This document shows, piece after piece, positions 37,017 through 48,891 of a stretch of DNA of 64,000 nucleotides (position 1 is its first letter; every line of letters begins with the position of its first letter). The DNA is taken from positions 1 through 64,000 of the forward strand of contig JAQGBZ010000157.1 of the NCBI GenBank assembly GCA_034687125.1, written 5' to 3'. The notes under the pieces were generated by a model, which was not told where the DNA came from, searched no databases, and was given only the letters and a program-made list of their open reading frames with translations. This DNA is from Neelides folsomi. Lineage: Eukaryota; Arthropoda; Collembola; Neelipleona; Neelidae. Both the position numbers and the translations under genes were made by a program.

Positions 37017-39348
37017 CTAATTATAATATGAATCAAAGTTATCATTAGAATTTCTTCTCTCTTTAGTATTGGGATTATAGGGATTTGTATGACTACTTTT
37101 ACTTCCACTGATTAACCTATTCAAAGAAGATTTCCAAGACCTATCAAGTCTCCCAACTCCAACTCTCCTCTTATTCCTTATTTCATTTGGAGGAGGAACT
37201 GGCGATGGCGGTGGCAAATTGGACATAATCGACTTCAAACAAAATGCTGCAGCATAAGCTTTTGCCAATTTCTTCGTTTGTGCGGACACTGTCGGTTCAT
37301 ATTCAACCCCGTTGACTTCCACTTTGAACACAAATCTTTTCATGTGAGCGGGACCTTCATCATTAATAAGTTGGAAATTGGGTGGACGGTGTCTGTTTTT
37401 TGAACAAAACTCCATGAGGTACGAAACAGGATGTTTTCCTATACAAATGTAATTAAAAAATTAATTTGAGGCTTTACATTTAATTTCTGCTTTTAAATCC
37501 TTTATTAAGTTCTTTAATGTTACGAACCTTCAAAGTAAAAGTCGTTCTCTGTTGCATTTGGTAAAATTGGAGTTTCTACAATCTTTTCAGAAGTTGAAAT
37601 TACAGTTTCTCGAATTTCTTTAAGCTGCTGAGCAATGATGAAATCAAAATTTATTTTAGTCAAATCGTCGATTTTTTCAGAATTCGAGTTTGGAACTGAA
37701 TGGGTTTGGGCTGGACTTTCTTCTTTTGAAACTGTATTTGTTGTAGAATTGGGCTCACTCTCAATTTGTAACGTTCTTGGTATAGGAGCAACAGTAGCGA
37801 CTGATTTCACACTGTCTTGTTTTTCGACGACACTTCCCTTTTCACTTGGAGGAGTTGAAGGTTTGGTTGTGGTGATGGTTTGGGCTGGCACATTGAGAAG
37901 TGATGTGTTAGAAGGCAAACTATTAATTTAAAAGAAAAATGTAAATATATTAGAAACTGAAGCATATTGAATTTATTCTATATTTTATGATAAAGTTGTA
38001 TTCAAAATCTTTCAAGAAAGAGTTTCTAATAAAAATTCCTAAATTATTGAAGAAGCAAATATTTTAAATAATAAACTTACGGTTTAGTAGTTCCTTTAAT
38101 AACTCTTTCATCTTCCTCATCTTTCAAATCTTTGAACCCATTTGAAATAAAATTTGAGTCGATGGAGGGCCATTTCTTTTCTTTTTTAAATCGACTCCAC
38201 TCTCTCCACTCTTGCCGACAATCGGGTTTATCCAGACTCCGAATGAGATCATCGTGAAACGTATCCTTTTGAGTTAAATCCCTTCCTACCTTCTGTCTTT
38301 TGTACTTCTCCCAATTGGCTTTCCCTTCTTGGGAACTTTCTGACTCCAATCGTTGATTTCTCCCATCGAATCTATCGAACTCCCTTTTAAAGCCACTTGA
38401 ACTGCAATGTGGTTCGTTTCTATTATTATTAAATCTGCTATTAAAAAAACTATCGTCACTGAATCTTGGATCGTGCATTGGGAGTTGTCTCTCATGATAT
38501 GTTTCCCGATCTCGTGAATAAGCCATTGCAAGCATTTTCTGCTGGACGTCACCGTATTCATTTGGGTGATCATTATTATAATGATGTGAATGAGAATCAC
38601 GTTTCGATTTTCTATTATCGTCTAGTAAAAATTCTGCAGGATGAGGATGATCTCTTGAAGATGATCTTGAGTATCTTTCATGTTCGTAAGTATCGTATGG
38701 CCTTTTACTATCTCTACGAATTGGGATATCATCCTCTTCTTCGAAGGAAGTATCATGATATTTTCTAAGATGGTCATCATCTTGATTTTTCCTCTTTAGT
38801 TCCTTTTTGTAAGAGGCGTAGAAGTCATGGTCCTCATCCTCATTGTTGCTGTCTAGGATTTCATGTGACTTTGATCTCTTGTGATGTTTAGATTTTGAAT
38901 GGGAGCTTTCTTTGTCTTTCTTTTTTAATTTAGAAGATTTAGAAGGCTTGGAGGATTTATCCTTCTTTTTCTTCTTCTTTTTATGGACCTTTTTTGGTTC
39001 GGATGTTTCACTTGTACTGATACTTGGTTCGATCTTTGATGAGTCGTCGTCTTCGGAGTTAATTTCGCCTTCACTTAACTCATCCTCTTGAGGTGTTTCC
39101 GTTATGATTGGAAGTTTCGGAAGTTCTTCGGGTTTTTCAGGAACATCTTCAAATTCCAATGGATTCTCTTCACCAAAAATGTCTTTAAGGATTTCTGTAG
39201 ATGATTTGTTCTCATCTGGATTTTCAACGGCATTCTCTTTTACGGACTTGCCTAAAATAGTTTCGAGTACTTCAAGATTCACTTTTTTTTCTTTCTCAAT
39301 CCTTGCAATAAGTTCTTCGTTTATTAAGTTTGATGATGCTTGATCCAT
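37017..39348 (-). CDS. SON: SON-like RNA-binding protein with C-terminal dsRBD
   Basis: Three exons, 38081-39348, 37528-37919 and 37017-37438, in phase, encode 693 residues. The first exon is low-complexity: acidic Glu/Asp stretches, then a Lys/Ser block (HKKKKKKKDKSSKPSKSSK), then Arg/Ser/His/Asp-rich sequence typical of nuclear-speckle proteins. The last exon carries a double-stranded RNA-binding domain of SON type: GKHPVSYLMEFCSKNRHRPP, DEGPAHMKRFVFKVEVNG, and TKKLAKAYAAAFCLKSIM. SON is a nuclear-speckle splicing co-factor. A G-patch, which normally precedes this domain, is not visible in the middle exon. A Pro-rich linker and a basic tail follow the dsRBD. It diverges from RAD51C. Confidence 0.82.
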
Positions 39349-40184
39349 TGTTGAACCTAAACACATTAAAAGTTAAAAGTTACAATGTTATCGTTCATTT
39401 TATAATTGTTAAAATTGTAATTGCAATAAACGTAATTTGGAGAATTTACTGTTGGATGAATAAATGGCCGTATCTGATTTTGATCCTTCCAATTATTACA
39501 TGGCTGTATTAATTGAAATTGTGAGTTGACATTTAATTAGTCGAGTGGGTTTTAATTATTATTTAATTCGTATTATTCTTAAATTTTTAACATTTAACTT
39601 TGTTCAAAAATTAAATTATTGAATTTTACGAAAATGAAACAAGAAAGATTTCACTTTTAGTTTACTATTTACTTTTCGTCCTATGCTTTATTTTGCTATT
39701 GCTGCATTGGGAGAATGCGAATGCATGGTATGGGAGATTGTGCAACTTTCAATGTGAGAATTTTATCTCTCATCAATTCATTTTCCATGTGCTCTCTCAT
39801 TTCTCTCTATTCTGTGCTTCTGTCGGTTCCCAACTTTGAGACCTTTTGTTTTATTAAAATTAAATCTCAATTACAAATTAAAGCGTGTAGAGATTTTCGA
39901 TTTTCTTGTTTTGTTTTATAATAGATCGTAATTACTCTAATTATTGACCGAAATACATTATCCAACCTGAAGTATTTTAAGTAAATCAGTAAATCAAAAG
40001 TCATAATCTCATATTATTGTAGTGAATCAAAATAAAAGAGACATTTTATAGTTAATTTAAACCCAATCAGATATTTATAATTATCTGGTAAGCAATGTTA
40101 TATTGACCAATTGAGAATGTTATTGTAATTGATAATTTTTATTAACATTTTATATATTTTCTTAGACCAAATAGAAAATAAAAA
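39349..40184. other. Divergent intergenic region SON / RAD51C
   Basis: 836 bp, AT-rich. An acceptor-like TTTTCTTAG just upstream of the RAD51C ATG indicates a likely 5'UTR intron. SON also has an acceptor-like GTGTTTAG upstream of its ATG. Nothing else seen. Confidence 0.4.
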
Positions 40185-41578
40185 ATGGCTGGATCCGGAA
40201 GTACAATAAGGATGTTTTCTGGGACTGCCGATCTCTCTAAAAATTTGACATCTAAGAACATTGTAACCTTTTCTCAGTCACTGGATAAAATCTTGGATGG
40301 AGGAGTATCACTCGGAGAAGTGATAGAATTTTATGGAGAAAAGGGGATTGGGAAGACTGCAATGTGGTAATTACAAATATTTATTATTCTTATATTTATA
40401 TTTCAAATTACAAAATAAAAAGTTAAAACATTTATTTTACAATCAACTTTAATTTTGTCATTCACTCAGTATGCAATTGTGTATAAATGTCCAAATTCCC
40501 GAAATTCTCGAAGGATTGAATTCCAAAGCTGTTTATATTAATACTGAAGGAACTTTTGTCAAGCAGCGTTTTGACGGTTTGGATAAATGGATAAAAAAAA
40601 TTCTTTATTGATTTACAAATGATTATGTAAAAATTATATTATACAGAACAAATATTATATTGGTTTTGTTTTTAGAAATGGCGAATAGTTGTATTGAGCA
40701 CTGCAAACGATGTGTGGGACCTGAACCTTGCCCTATAACATTAGATACACTATATGATGGCGTAGAAATTTTTTCCTGTCGAGTCGGAATTCAATTTGAT
40801 AAAATTATTCAAAATTTGAGAAAATATTTTGTTGAAAATTCCAATGTAATTTTTACGAATCAATATTATATCTTATTATATAATCAATCTGTATTGCTTT
40901 TATTTATCAAAATTATAACTCTTTCATTAAACACTTAATTAAAATACTATTATAAAATACTATACAATATAACTTTTTGATGATTTTTAGGTTAAGCTAT
41001 TAGTCATTGACAGCATCACGTTTATTCACTATGAATCCGATGATTTCCTAACGCGTCAAAAAGAGCTTTATATTATGTCACAGGAGTTGAATGCTTTAGC
41101 ATACAAATTTAATATTGCTGTAAGCAAAGATTTATTTTATTTTGCGTCTTTCACTTCAATTTTACTTTTAGCCTAAACAAAGTTACCTCCTATATACATA
41201 CTAAATTTTTAACTGGCTTTTAAATTTAGATTGTTGTTGTAAACAATATGACGACTCATTTAATAAGAAATTCTGAAGGCGAAATCATAAAGAGCGAGGA
41301 AATCGCTTCACTGGGCGAGTCTTGGACTTATCTTCCTAATAAAAGAGTTCATCTATTCAAAGATGGGAATCAGAGAGTCGCTAAAGTTGTTAAACCGATT
41401 CGAGAAGAAAACTCAATTGCTTCTTTCAGAGTAAGTTTCAAAATTGCTGATTCTTTATTAATTCTTTATTAACTTTGCTGTTTTCTTAAACTCTCTTAAT
41501 GTAATAAATAATTTCCTATCTATATTTATATAATTATGATTTGTCTTTTAGGTCATATCAGCTGGAATTCGTGATTAA
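40185..41578 (+). CDS. RAD51C: RAD51 paralogue, RAD51C-like, lacking the N-terminal domain
   Basis: RecA-fold ATPase of homologous recombination; RAD51C works in the BCDX2 and CX3 complexes. Six exons: 40185-40366, 40470-40576, 40676-40845, 40991-41119, 41230-41430 and 41552-41578, in phase, giving 271 residues. Walker A is GEKGIGKT (about 48-55), followed by MCMQLCINVQIPE, which closely resembles RAD51C. Next come the helix IYINTEGTF-type strand (seen as AVYINTEGTF), Walker B LLVIDSITF, and IVVVNNMTTHLI with the ALGESW-like SLGESWTYLPNKRV. Human RAD51C has about 376 residues. The N-terminal helix-hairpin-helix domain and the C-terminal nuclear-signal tail are absent here. Either an upstream coding exon is missed or the protein is a true core-only form. 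Confidence 0.85.
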
Positions 41579-41928
41579 GACTGAAATTACTAAATCGTCC
41601 TAAACTATGTAAATCTTATACAAGTTCAAATCTAAAGGGGAATTCATACTATCTAACTAAATGTAAGTCTATGTTATAGTAAGTAGTAATGGAAGGTTTT
41701 CAATTTTCCAATACAGATTCAATTTTTGCACGTTATATCTCCAATGAAAACGTTTCTCTGTTAGAATTTTTTTGCTTATTTATTTCTTAATAATTTATAA
41801 CATAAAGGTTAATGAAATAGTCGCAGTATGAGTATGCTTATATTCATATTGTAAAAGATGTGATACATTTTAATATATTCTTTCAAAGTTTCTAACAATA
41901 TCTCTGATTTATATTTATTCAATATAAA
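41579..41928. other. Short intergenic region
   Basis: 350 bp between RAD51C and the next plus-strand gene; AT-rich, with no feature beyond probable 3' and 5' UTR. Confidence 0.4.
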
Positions 41929-43032
41929 ATGGGTGTTAATCCGTGCAGTTGTTGCAATTTGACACCGAGGGAAGGTGCAATTCAAGTTGCTTTGCTCAAT
42001 TTCCTTGTAATTAATAAATTAACCAATTTAGCAATTTAAGTTAATGTTAACCTTACTTGAATCAAGCCATTAAACAATTTTTTAATTTAAATTTTATATA
42101 GTTTTTCACCATTACTTTCATCTCTGTAATATTGTACGAAGCAATTCCTTTGGATCCATTCGAAGCTTTTCAATTCGATAAATTGCATTCGATGCAGGAT
42201 AAAACTGAAATAGTTCTAAATCTAATTGCCTTCTTGAATCACTGGACCATTTCTCTTATCATTAGCATCATGAACATAGGTTCATCTTCAATGCTTTACT
42301 TTGCTGTCGAAAATGATTCTGGTGTTGTTCTCGCAAACAAAAAGGTCTTGTATCTATTCTAATATTTATCTCATGTAATTTCCACCTGATATTTAAACCA
42401 AACTTATATTTTGTAGTTGAAAATGACAATCATTTGCTGGTTCGTTATCGACACAATGACATTATTACTTTACATTGCAAGAGCTACTCTTATTTTTATT
42501 CGAATCAGTAAATTAGAAGATGAGGAATCCGATGGAAATTTTATGCAAACAGTCGATGAGTAATATAATAAATATTATATTTGTTGAAGAGATGAACATA
42601 TGAAATTATACAAATAATAATATTTAAAAAATAACCCAATAACTTGTGACTTATAGTAAAATGTATTTTTGATCATTAACCAGACGATATTATATCATCA
42701 GCGGGGTTTATTACTGTATACGGATACTTCTCAACATTTACTTCACATGGGTTGTTTCAACTTATTTCTTGAAAATCGTTTTTGAAGAAGGTCGAATCCG
42801 ACGTTTATCTGAAGAACTCAATAGGAGACTTCTCAACAAAGAATGGGCCCACAAAGGAAAATATAACGATCATTTCCGCCGACTCATTGATACGCTTATT
42901 AAAATGAAAAAAGGAGAGGATAATAGCATTATTGCAGAACATAAATCAAAGACTCGGATTAGAAATTCATTAACGACGATGGCAGCAACTGGCAGTAAGT
43001 CAGCGTTCAACGGGTTAACATTATCGAATTGA
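41929..43032 (+). CDS. Four-transmembrane protein with long C-terminal cytoplasmic tail
   Basis: Four exons, 41929-42006, 42102-42344, 42417-42559 and 42684-43032, in phase, encode 270 residues. The N-terminus has a cysteine cluster (PCSCCNLTPREGA). TM1 is VALLNFLFFTITFISVIL, TM2 starts near HWTISLIISIMNIG, TM3 is MTIICWFVIDTMTLLLYIA, and TM4 is YYCIRILLNIYFTWVVSTYF. An acidic loop (KLEDEESDG) lies between TM3 and TM4, and a basic tail of about 85 residues follows. The layout matches the gene at 14939-15887, so both probably belong to one arthropod DUF4728-like group. Function unknown. The donor of exon 2 (AAG|GTCTTG) is non-consensus but GT. Confidence 0.75.
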
Positions 43033-43839
43033 AATAAAACATCATCCTATGTTTTAACAAAAAATGAATAAATAAATTTGGAAATATTACAGAGGAAAAT
43101 GTTCAGATTTATTATTGTTTTGATCAAAATGTATGCTAAAATCTTAACATTAATTGTACATGCACAATATAATTATATTCAACTCAAGGCTTTAATACAC
43201 TGGATCGAAATATTTTATATTCCCCATCCTCTTTTAGACATTAAGAATCATAATTAAAACAATGTTTATTATTAATGAAATCAAACCTACCTACCTATGT
43301 AATATCTAGCTTGATTTGATAGTTATTGCTAAATTAATTATATTTACCATTACATACCTATGTTTCAATATTAATGCTTTAAAATTAAAAAAATTAAGAA
43401 TAAAATTACTGATTGGCAATAAAAGATCAATTAAAAATTTCGAGCAATATAAGTAAGCTCACAACTTCATTATTGTTTTGTAAATGGTTTATAAATGTAA
43501 GTGGCTTTGCCATTTGCTAAACCTTGCACACGTTTTTATCAAAGCTGATTTAATATTTTAATTATTAATGAGACATTTAAAATCAGAAGCATAAAGTTTC
43601 ATTAAATCCAAATAAAGTTAAACTTAATAAGTATCATGAAAAATTAACACTGAACTGATCGTGTGAGAAGTAAAACCTAAACTTCTTAAAGTAAAATTCT
43701 TATTTTTATCTAAACATTATCCTTATGTAGAAGATATATTACTTATATAATTATAGGTCACTTAAGATATTCACAAAGAACTGCAAACTTGTACTAAAAA
43801 TCATATAAGTTTTTCAGAGCCGTTTTACGTCTGATAAAT
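43033..43839. other. Intergenic region between convergent genes
   Basis: AT-rich 3' flanks of the four-TM gene (+) and the nucleoplasmin gene (-). No coding signal. Confidence 0.4.
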
Positions 43840-44755
43840 TCAGACCTTTTCTTCCAAGGCTTCCTCATCATCAAGATGATCATCATCGTCATCATCATCA
43901 TCATCATCAAGATCATCATCACTCTACAATAGAAATAATTTGTATAAATAAAAATATACCAAATATTTATTAAAGCCAATAAGATAAACAATTTCTTACA
44001 TCTGGAACATCTCCTTCCATGACTTTTATTTTCTTTTGCACTTCGCTCACAGAACCATTCAAATCACTGAGCTTTCTCTTTCTCATCAACTATATTAAAA
44101 GATTTAATTAATTTCATCATTCAAGATTTCGTGATCAAGATTATAAATTATTACAGACCTCTGTGTTAACATCTGATTCTCCACTGAGACTTTCATCTTC
44201 ATCTGAATCTTGATTTTCAGAAATGTCTAAAAGAATAAAAAAAATATTTAGAGATAGATAAGTGATTTTTATTAAAAGAATAAATATATCTTTTAGATAT
44301 AAAACTTACGCATCATGTGCTGCCCGATAATGTGAATTGGGCCAAATCCTTTCACGAGTTTAAATCTGATAAAATTATTGATCTTCAAATCAATTTGAGC
44401 CTGAAATTCTGATCCAAATTTGAGGTAAACGAGTGGAGTTGTAACTTCTTCTCCGTTGCTCCCATTAGTTGTGAACTCAACGTGCTGCAACTCTCCTTCT
44501 TTTGCCTCGCTCCCCAAAATGGCCTAATGTGGATGATTTGATCAAATTGTGATAATTTATTAAGATAAATTGATAGGAAATAACAAGTATCAAAAGAATA
44601 AATACCCTTTTAACGAGCAGGCTATGATACACCTTGATTTCTTTACTTTTGGTCGGCTCATCATCTCCACGGTCAGGTTGCCAAGTAATTTCAGGAGTTT
44701 CTTTATTGAGGATCGTTGAATAAAAGAAAATGTTGTCGTCGGATTCAAACTCCAT
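43840..44755 (-). CDS. Nucleoplasmin-like histone chaperone
   Basis: Nuclear histone-binding protein of the nucleoplasmin/NLP family, which forms pentamers. Five exons: 44606-44755, 44310-44523, 44159-44226, 44000-44089 and 43840-43923, in phase, giving 201 residues. The N-terminal core (about 8-122) shows the family's beta-strands: FFYSTILNKETPEITWQP, KVYHSLLVKRAILGSEAKEG, then VEFTT, TTPLVYLKFG and the conserved GFGPIHIIGQHMM. Next comes an acidic tract (SDEDESLSGES), a bipartite nuclear-signal-like RKRKLSDLNG...QKKIKV, and a final Asp run of nine followed by HLDDEEALEEKV. The poly-Asp run is encoded by a (GAT)n repeat, liable to length change. Orthology to Drosophila Nlp or Nph is not resolved. 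Confidence 0.9.
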
Positions 44756-45654
44756 TTTACTCCTAGAATCAATGAACATTAAGAGATTTAATTCAACAAT
44801 AGATGCTAAAAGCACAAATCATGCTAAAAGCACAAATGTGTGCTAAAATCATCCATTTTGGGGATATGGATTAATCATGGCATTGGTATAATTTTAATTA
44901 ACAAATCACTTTATTATATGCAAACAGACGGAATGATTATAAATTTTTAAAGATAGAATAAGGTGACAAGTAATTTTAAAGAGTATTTAGACATTGCATT
45001 TGCCTTGAGAGTATTATAAGTTTACATGTAACAAGCGGCTTCAACAAGCATGCTAATATATTATAATTAAAATAATTAACTTGCAAATGACCTTTTATAC
45101 TTGTTACATAAATATAATAGACATCGTGGGAAAATCATTGGCAGGATTATAGGAATAAAAATGAAATTACCTTGTTAAAAGTTAACGAGCTTGTTAAAAG
45201 ATTTTGACACTTCCACGCGGATCCGATGGCGAATAAATTCTTTAAATTTCGTATCAAATCGCATGAGTTAGCTTCTTGGTCATTTTGTTTCTCTGATTTT
45301 ACCCATTCACTTGTATCAAAATTTTGTTGAGTCCATTGGAGTCTTCAAACACTAGGTTCATGTTTGACCTATTGTTCTTCAATAGTAAAGTTCATAGATC
45401 GAAGTACCCAGAAGGCTTCAGTGACATATTTTTATGCTTTTTAATGCCAACACTTATAATATATTAACATTAAGATGATACTATATACTTAAGTTTAGGT
45501 TAAATGAATCATAGTATATTTGTTTAATGAAAAAAATTTATTTCATGTCAATATTTTTATGAATGAATAATATAAAAAACTGTAATAAATATTTAGAGTC
45601 AATATTTCCGTCCTCAAGTCATATAGAGAGTTAGAGAGTCAAAAACAGTTTGTC
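44756..45654. other. Intergenic region
   Basis: Upstream of the nucleoplasmin gene and downstream of the cystatin gene (both minus). A short direct duplication (ATGCTAAAAGCACAAAT, twice at about 44803-44840) is present. Nothing else stands out. Confidence 0.4.
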
Positions 45655-46133
45655 TTAAAAGAAGATAATTGGGTCTTTGGCTGCCTTTGGTCCAGAAACA
45701 TCAGAGAGAGTGGCAGGCCCAGATAAAGGTTGATATGCTTTCACATGCCAAATTGAATTGTCACAGAGTTTGATGCTGATGAAGTAATTCGTCCCAGCCA
45801 CGATTTGCATTCTAAAAGCCAAAGGAGTGTATGGTGGTTTGTCAGAGGGGCTTCCGAGCTTCTTGTCAATTGCAGCTTGAATGCTTGGAGTGAGAAGTGT
45901 GATGATATTCTTCACCTCAGGAGTTACAGGTGATTCAGAAGCCCCAAGTCCTCCAGGAACAGGAGCTTGCTATTTTTTAAAATTTCAAATGTTAAATTTC
46001 AAACATACGAGTTAAAAATATTTGTTTTAAATGGTATTAGATAAATTCAGAATATTAAAAACCCAATTACCGGAAATCCGTATGAAGAAAGGAAAGCTCC
46101 AAAAAGGAGGAATGAAAAAACTGCGATTTTCAT
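45655..46133 (-). CDS. Secreted cystatin-like cysteine protease inhibitor
   Basis: Two exons, 46071-46133 and 45655-45969, in phase, encode 125 residues. Exon 1 is essentially the signal peptide (MKIAVFSFLLFGAFLSSYGF). The mature protein has the three cystatin contact regions: N-terminal glycines (PGGLGAS), the Q-x-V-x-G loop as QIVAG, and a C-terminal hairpin where the usual PW is PL (YQPLSGP). A single cysteine means no cystatin-type disulphides, so it is stefin-like in fold but secreted. Expected targets are papain-family cathepsins. A TATA box lies 81-88 bp upstream. It neighbours two secreted serine proteases. Confidence 0.87.
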
Positions 46134-47314
46134 TTTTATTTGAGATTTACTAACTCGATAGGTTTGTTGGGATTACTATTGAATTGAATGTCTTTCTTAC
46201 AAAATTTTCCTTATTTATATATTCTTCAAAGTTAATTTCCGTACAATGGCACAACAATATTTCCGCACATGCATGACATTAAAGGGCATTCAATGATACG
46301 GTACTTTGATATAATAGACACAATAAATTGGAAATATTTTTCAATGTTCCATACACATAGACATAGAACGAACCTGAAATATGCTTTCAATATTACATAC
46401 TCTACGTAGACCACTTTAATGAAGTACATACATAAATAGTTACACACCTATGTATTAGTATATTTAAGTCCATTAATACCGCACGGTGTCCGCGAATAAA
46501 CCACTAGTTTTAAGATTAATGCCATTGTACTTAACCCAACATAAAGTAAGCCTTGAACAGTTAAATTCCTACATTGCTAGTCAAATACAAATATATGGAC
46601 TTCTTATTTTGAAATGGCTTTATAGTATTGCAATACTAAATATATTGGTAAGTATTAACATGTTATGCAGGTTTACTTATATTTTATAGCTAAGATGCGT
46701 AATAGATGGTTAAAATGATTTAATTGTAAGTACTATTATTATACATTATTTAATAATCTGTTTATGATTTATATTTCAAAATGTCAAAATAATAATTTAT
46801 GAATTGGGAATCACTGTTTAAAATAATCTCAATAATTCAAAAAGCCTCGTTTACCCTATCTCTATTGGTTTAAGTTCTAGTTTTTAATCTCAAAGATAAT
46901 ATTATAAAGATGAGATTAATTATAGGAAATATAATTTAGACATTAGAATATGTGCATGTGTAACAATAAAATCATTGACATTGAAATAAATTCAAATTGA
47001 CGTAAGTGAATATTAGTAGGTATACATATCTTTATTTATTGTTATTAGTCAACATTCCAACTTTTAAAAAAAAAATTTACCATTTTTTAGGTGTATGATA
47101 ATGATAATGATATTAAACCAGTACATAAATGCGTTTTAAAACTAAAAAATAGTATCAAGGGCATAATCCTTATTTCTGAATCATAATCATTTCTCAAATT
47201 TATGCTCTCGATTCAGACTTGTTGATTTATTATTATGATCAGACATTATTATGTATATATAAGTATATGCAAACCTGTAATAATTAAATTGTTTAGTTTT
47301 TATTTATTTTCAAG
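46134..47314. other. Intergenic region upstream of trypsin 1
   Basis: Should contain the signal-peptide exon of the first trypsin, ending in phase 1. I searched ATG frames here and found none with a hydrophobic leader and a matching donor. An open frame at 46486-46689 ends at a good donor but in the wrong phase. Confidence 0.35.
46214..46221 (-). promoter_or_regulatory. TATA box of the cystatin gene
   Basis: TATATAAA on the minus strand, 81-88 bp upstream of the cystatin ATG, a spacing similar to that of the acidic secreted protein gene. Confidence 0.5.
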
Positions 47315-48891
47315 AAGCTAATGGGATCAAAATACCTGGGCGAATAGTTGGCGGAATTGAAGCTCCAAAACATGAATACCCGTTCATAGTGAGCCTTCAA
47401 GGAAATTCCCATACTTGTGGAGGCTTCATTATTTCACCACAATGGATTCTTACAGCAGGTGAATTTGTGCAGACTGCATTTTATTTATTAATTATTTTAC
47501 TCTTAAAACACCGAGAATATATTGGTATATATGATTTGATACGTTAGGTTAATTATTTAAGCTCACTTTTCAATGATGATTTGTCTATCCTCATAGCTCA
47601 CTGCGTTGACAGCAATGAAAACCCAAGGTATTTTTGACACTTTTCATATCAATGTGGATTCACATATTTTCATTTTATCTTAATTACTTTATTATAATTT
47701 TTCTTATTTCAGTTCTTATACCGTTGTCGCTGGAGAACACACACTTTCGATTAATGAAGGTACAGAACAAACCCGAGATGTGGTCAAAATAATATTACAT
47801 CCTTTCTACAATGGGCAAGTTGAAATTATTCAATGTTAAATCTACATATTAACTTCATTTTAAGAATAGTGTACTAATTGGTTAATTATTGTAGTATATT
47901 GTATATTGTATTCTTTAATTTCATTAATAATGCAGATTGACTAATGAAAACGATATAGCATTACTTAAACTCCGAGAACCTCTTGATCTCAATGTGTACA
48001 TAAGGACGATTAAAACTGCACCTATCGGTTTTGACGCGATCGATCCAGGTTAAAAAATTAATAATTACACATGCCATATTAATTATAATTTCATAAGTTT
48101 CTACTTTTTATATTTGTCATGTTAATTTTATCTATTACTCATATTGATTCACAATTAATTATACTCCTTTAATAAATAATCCCCATTCAGGACTTTCAAT
48201 TGCAATTGGATGGGGAGTTAAAGAAGATCAACTTATCTCTGATGTATTGAGAATGGTAGTTCTTCCAATGGTGTCAGGTGTTCTTTCTCACGAAAAATAT
48301 GTTATGTTTATTTAATTGAAGTTGTTAATATAATTCAATTTTACTTTCATTTATCTATAATTTTACGTAAAAAATATTGAATTTCAGATGGGGCTTGCCG
48401 CTATGCTTATTCTGAAGGGAATATTATTATTCGTGAAACAATGCTTTGTGCAGGAGTCGCTACTAAAGACACATGTACGGGTGATTCTGGAGGCTAAATC
48501 GAAATTGCGTTACTTATATAATATTCATACGCATTAAAGAGATAAAAAGATAAAACTATTTCAGTAATATTTATAACTAACACTCTAATCAATTTCTAAT
48601 CTTTATTAAACATTTTTAAAAGGACCATTAATTTGTCCTGATATGGATAATATCGATGACCCTGATGATATGAATTCAATCTTTCTCTGTGGAGTTGTTT
48701 CATTTGGAATTGGATGTGGAGATCCAAAATTCCCTGGAGTTTATACCGAAGTTTCTTATTACAACCAATGGATTGAAGAAATGGCGAATGATATGAATAG
48801 CATTGCCGTTCACATTAAAATGTTGAACGTCGTTCAGTGCCTAATTTTAATTGGCAGTTTTGCTACATTGCAAAGATTAATTTTAGCTTAA
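47315..48891 (+). CDS. Trypsin-like serine protease with hydrophobic C-terminus (5' incomplete)
   Basis: Seven exons seen: 47315-47458, 47597-47627, 47713-47814, 47936-48048, 48191-48277, 48388-48492 and 48623-48891, giving about 282 residues. The activation site is PGR|IVGGIEAP. Catalytic residues are H in TAAHC, D in NENDIALLKL and S in GDSGG. Asp189 in KDTCTGDSGG and glycines in SFGIGCGDPKFPG predict cleavage after Lys/Arg. After the protease domain comes an extra tail of about 40 residues ending in a hydrophobic run (LNVVQCLILIGSFATLQ), suggesting membrane or GPI attachment. Introns 3 (GG|GCAAGT) and 6 (GGAG|GCTAAA) start with GC; without splicing at the latter a stop follows GDSGG. The signal exon was not found. 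An AATAAA overlaps the stop. Confidence 0.8.

Noticed and set aside
46486-46689. Candidate signal-peptide exon for trypsin 1
   Set aside because: The hydrophobic part ends at a good donor, but the phase (0) does not fit the next exon (needs 1).
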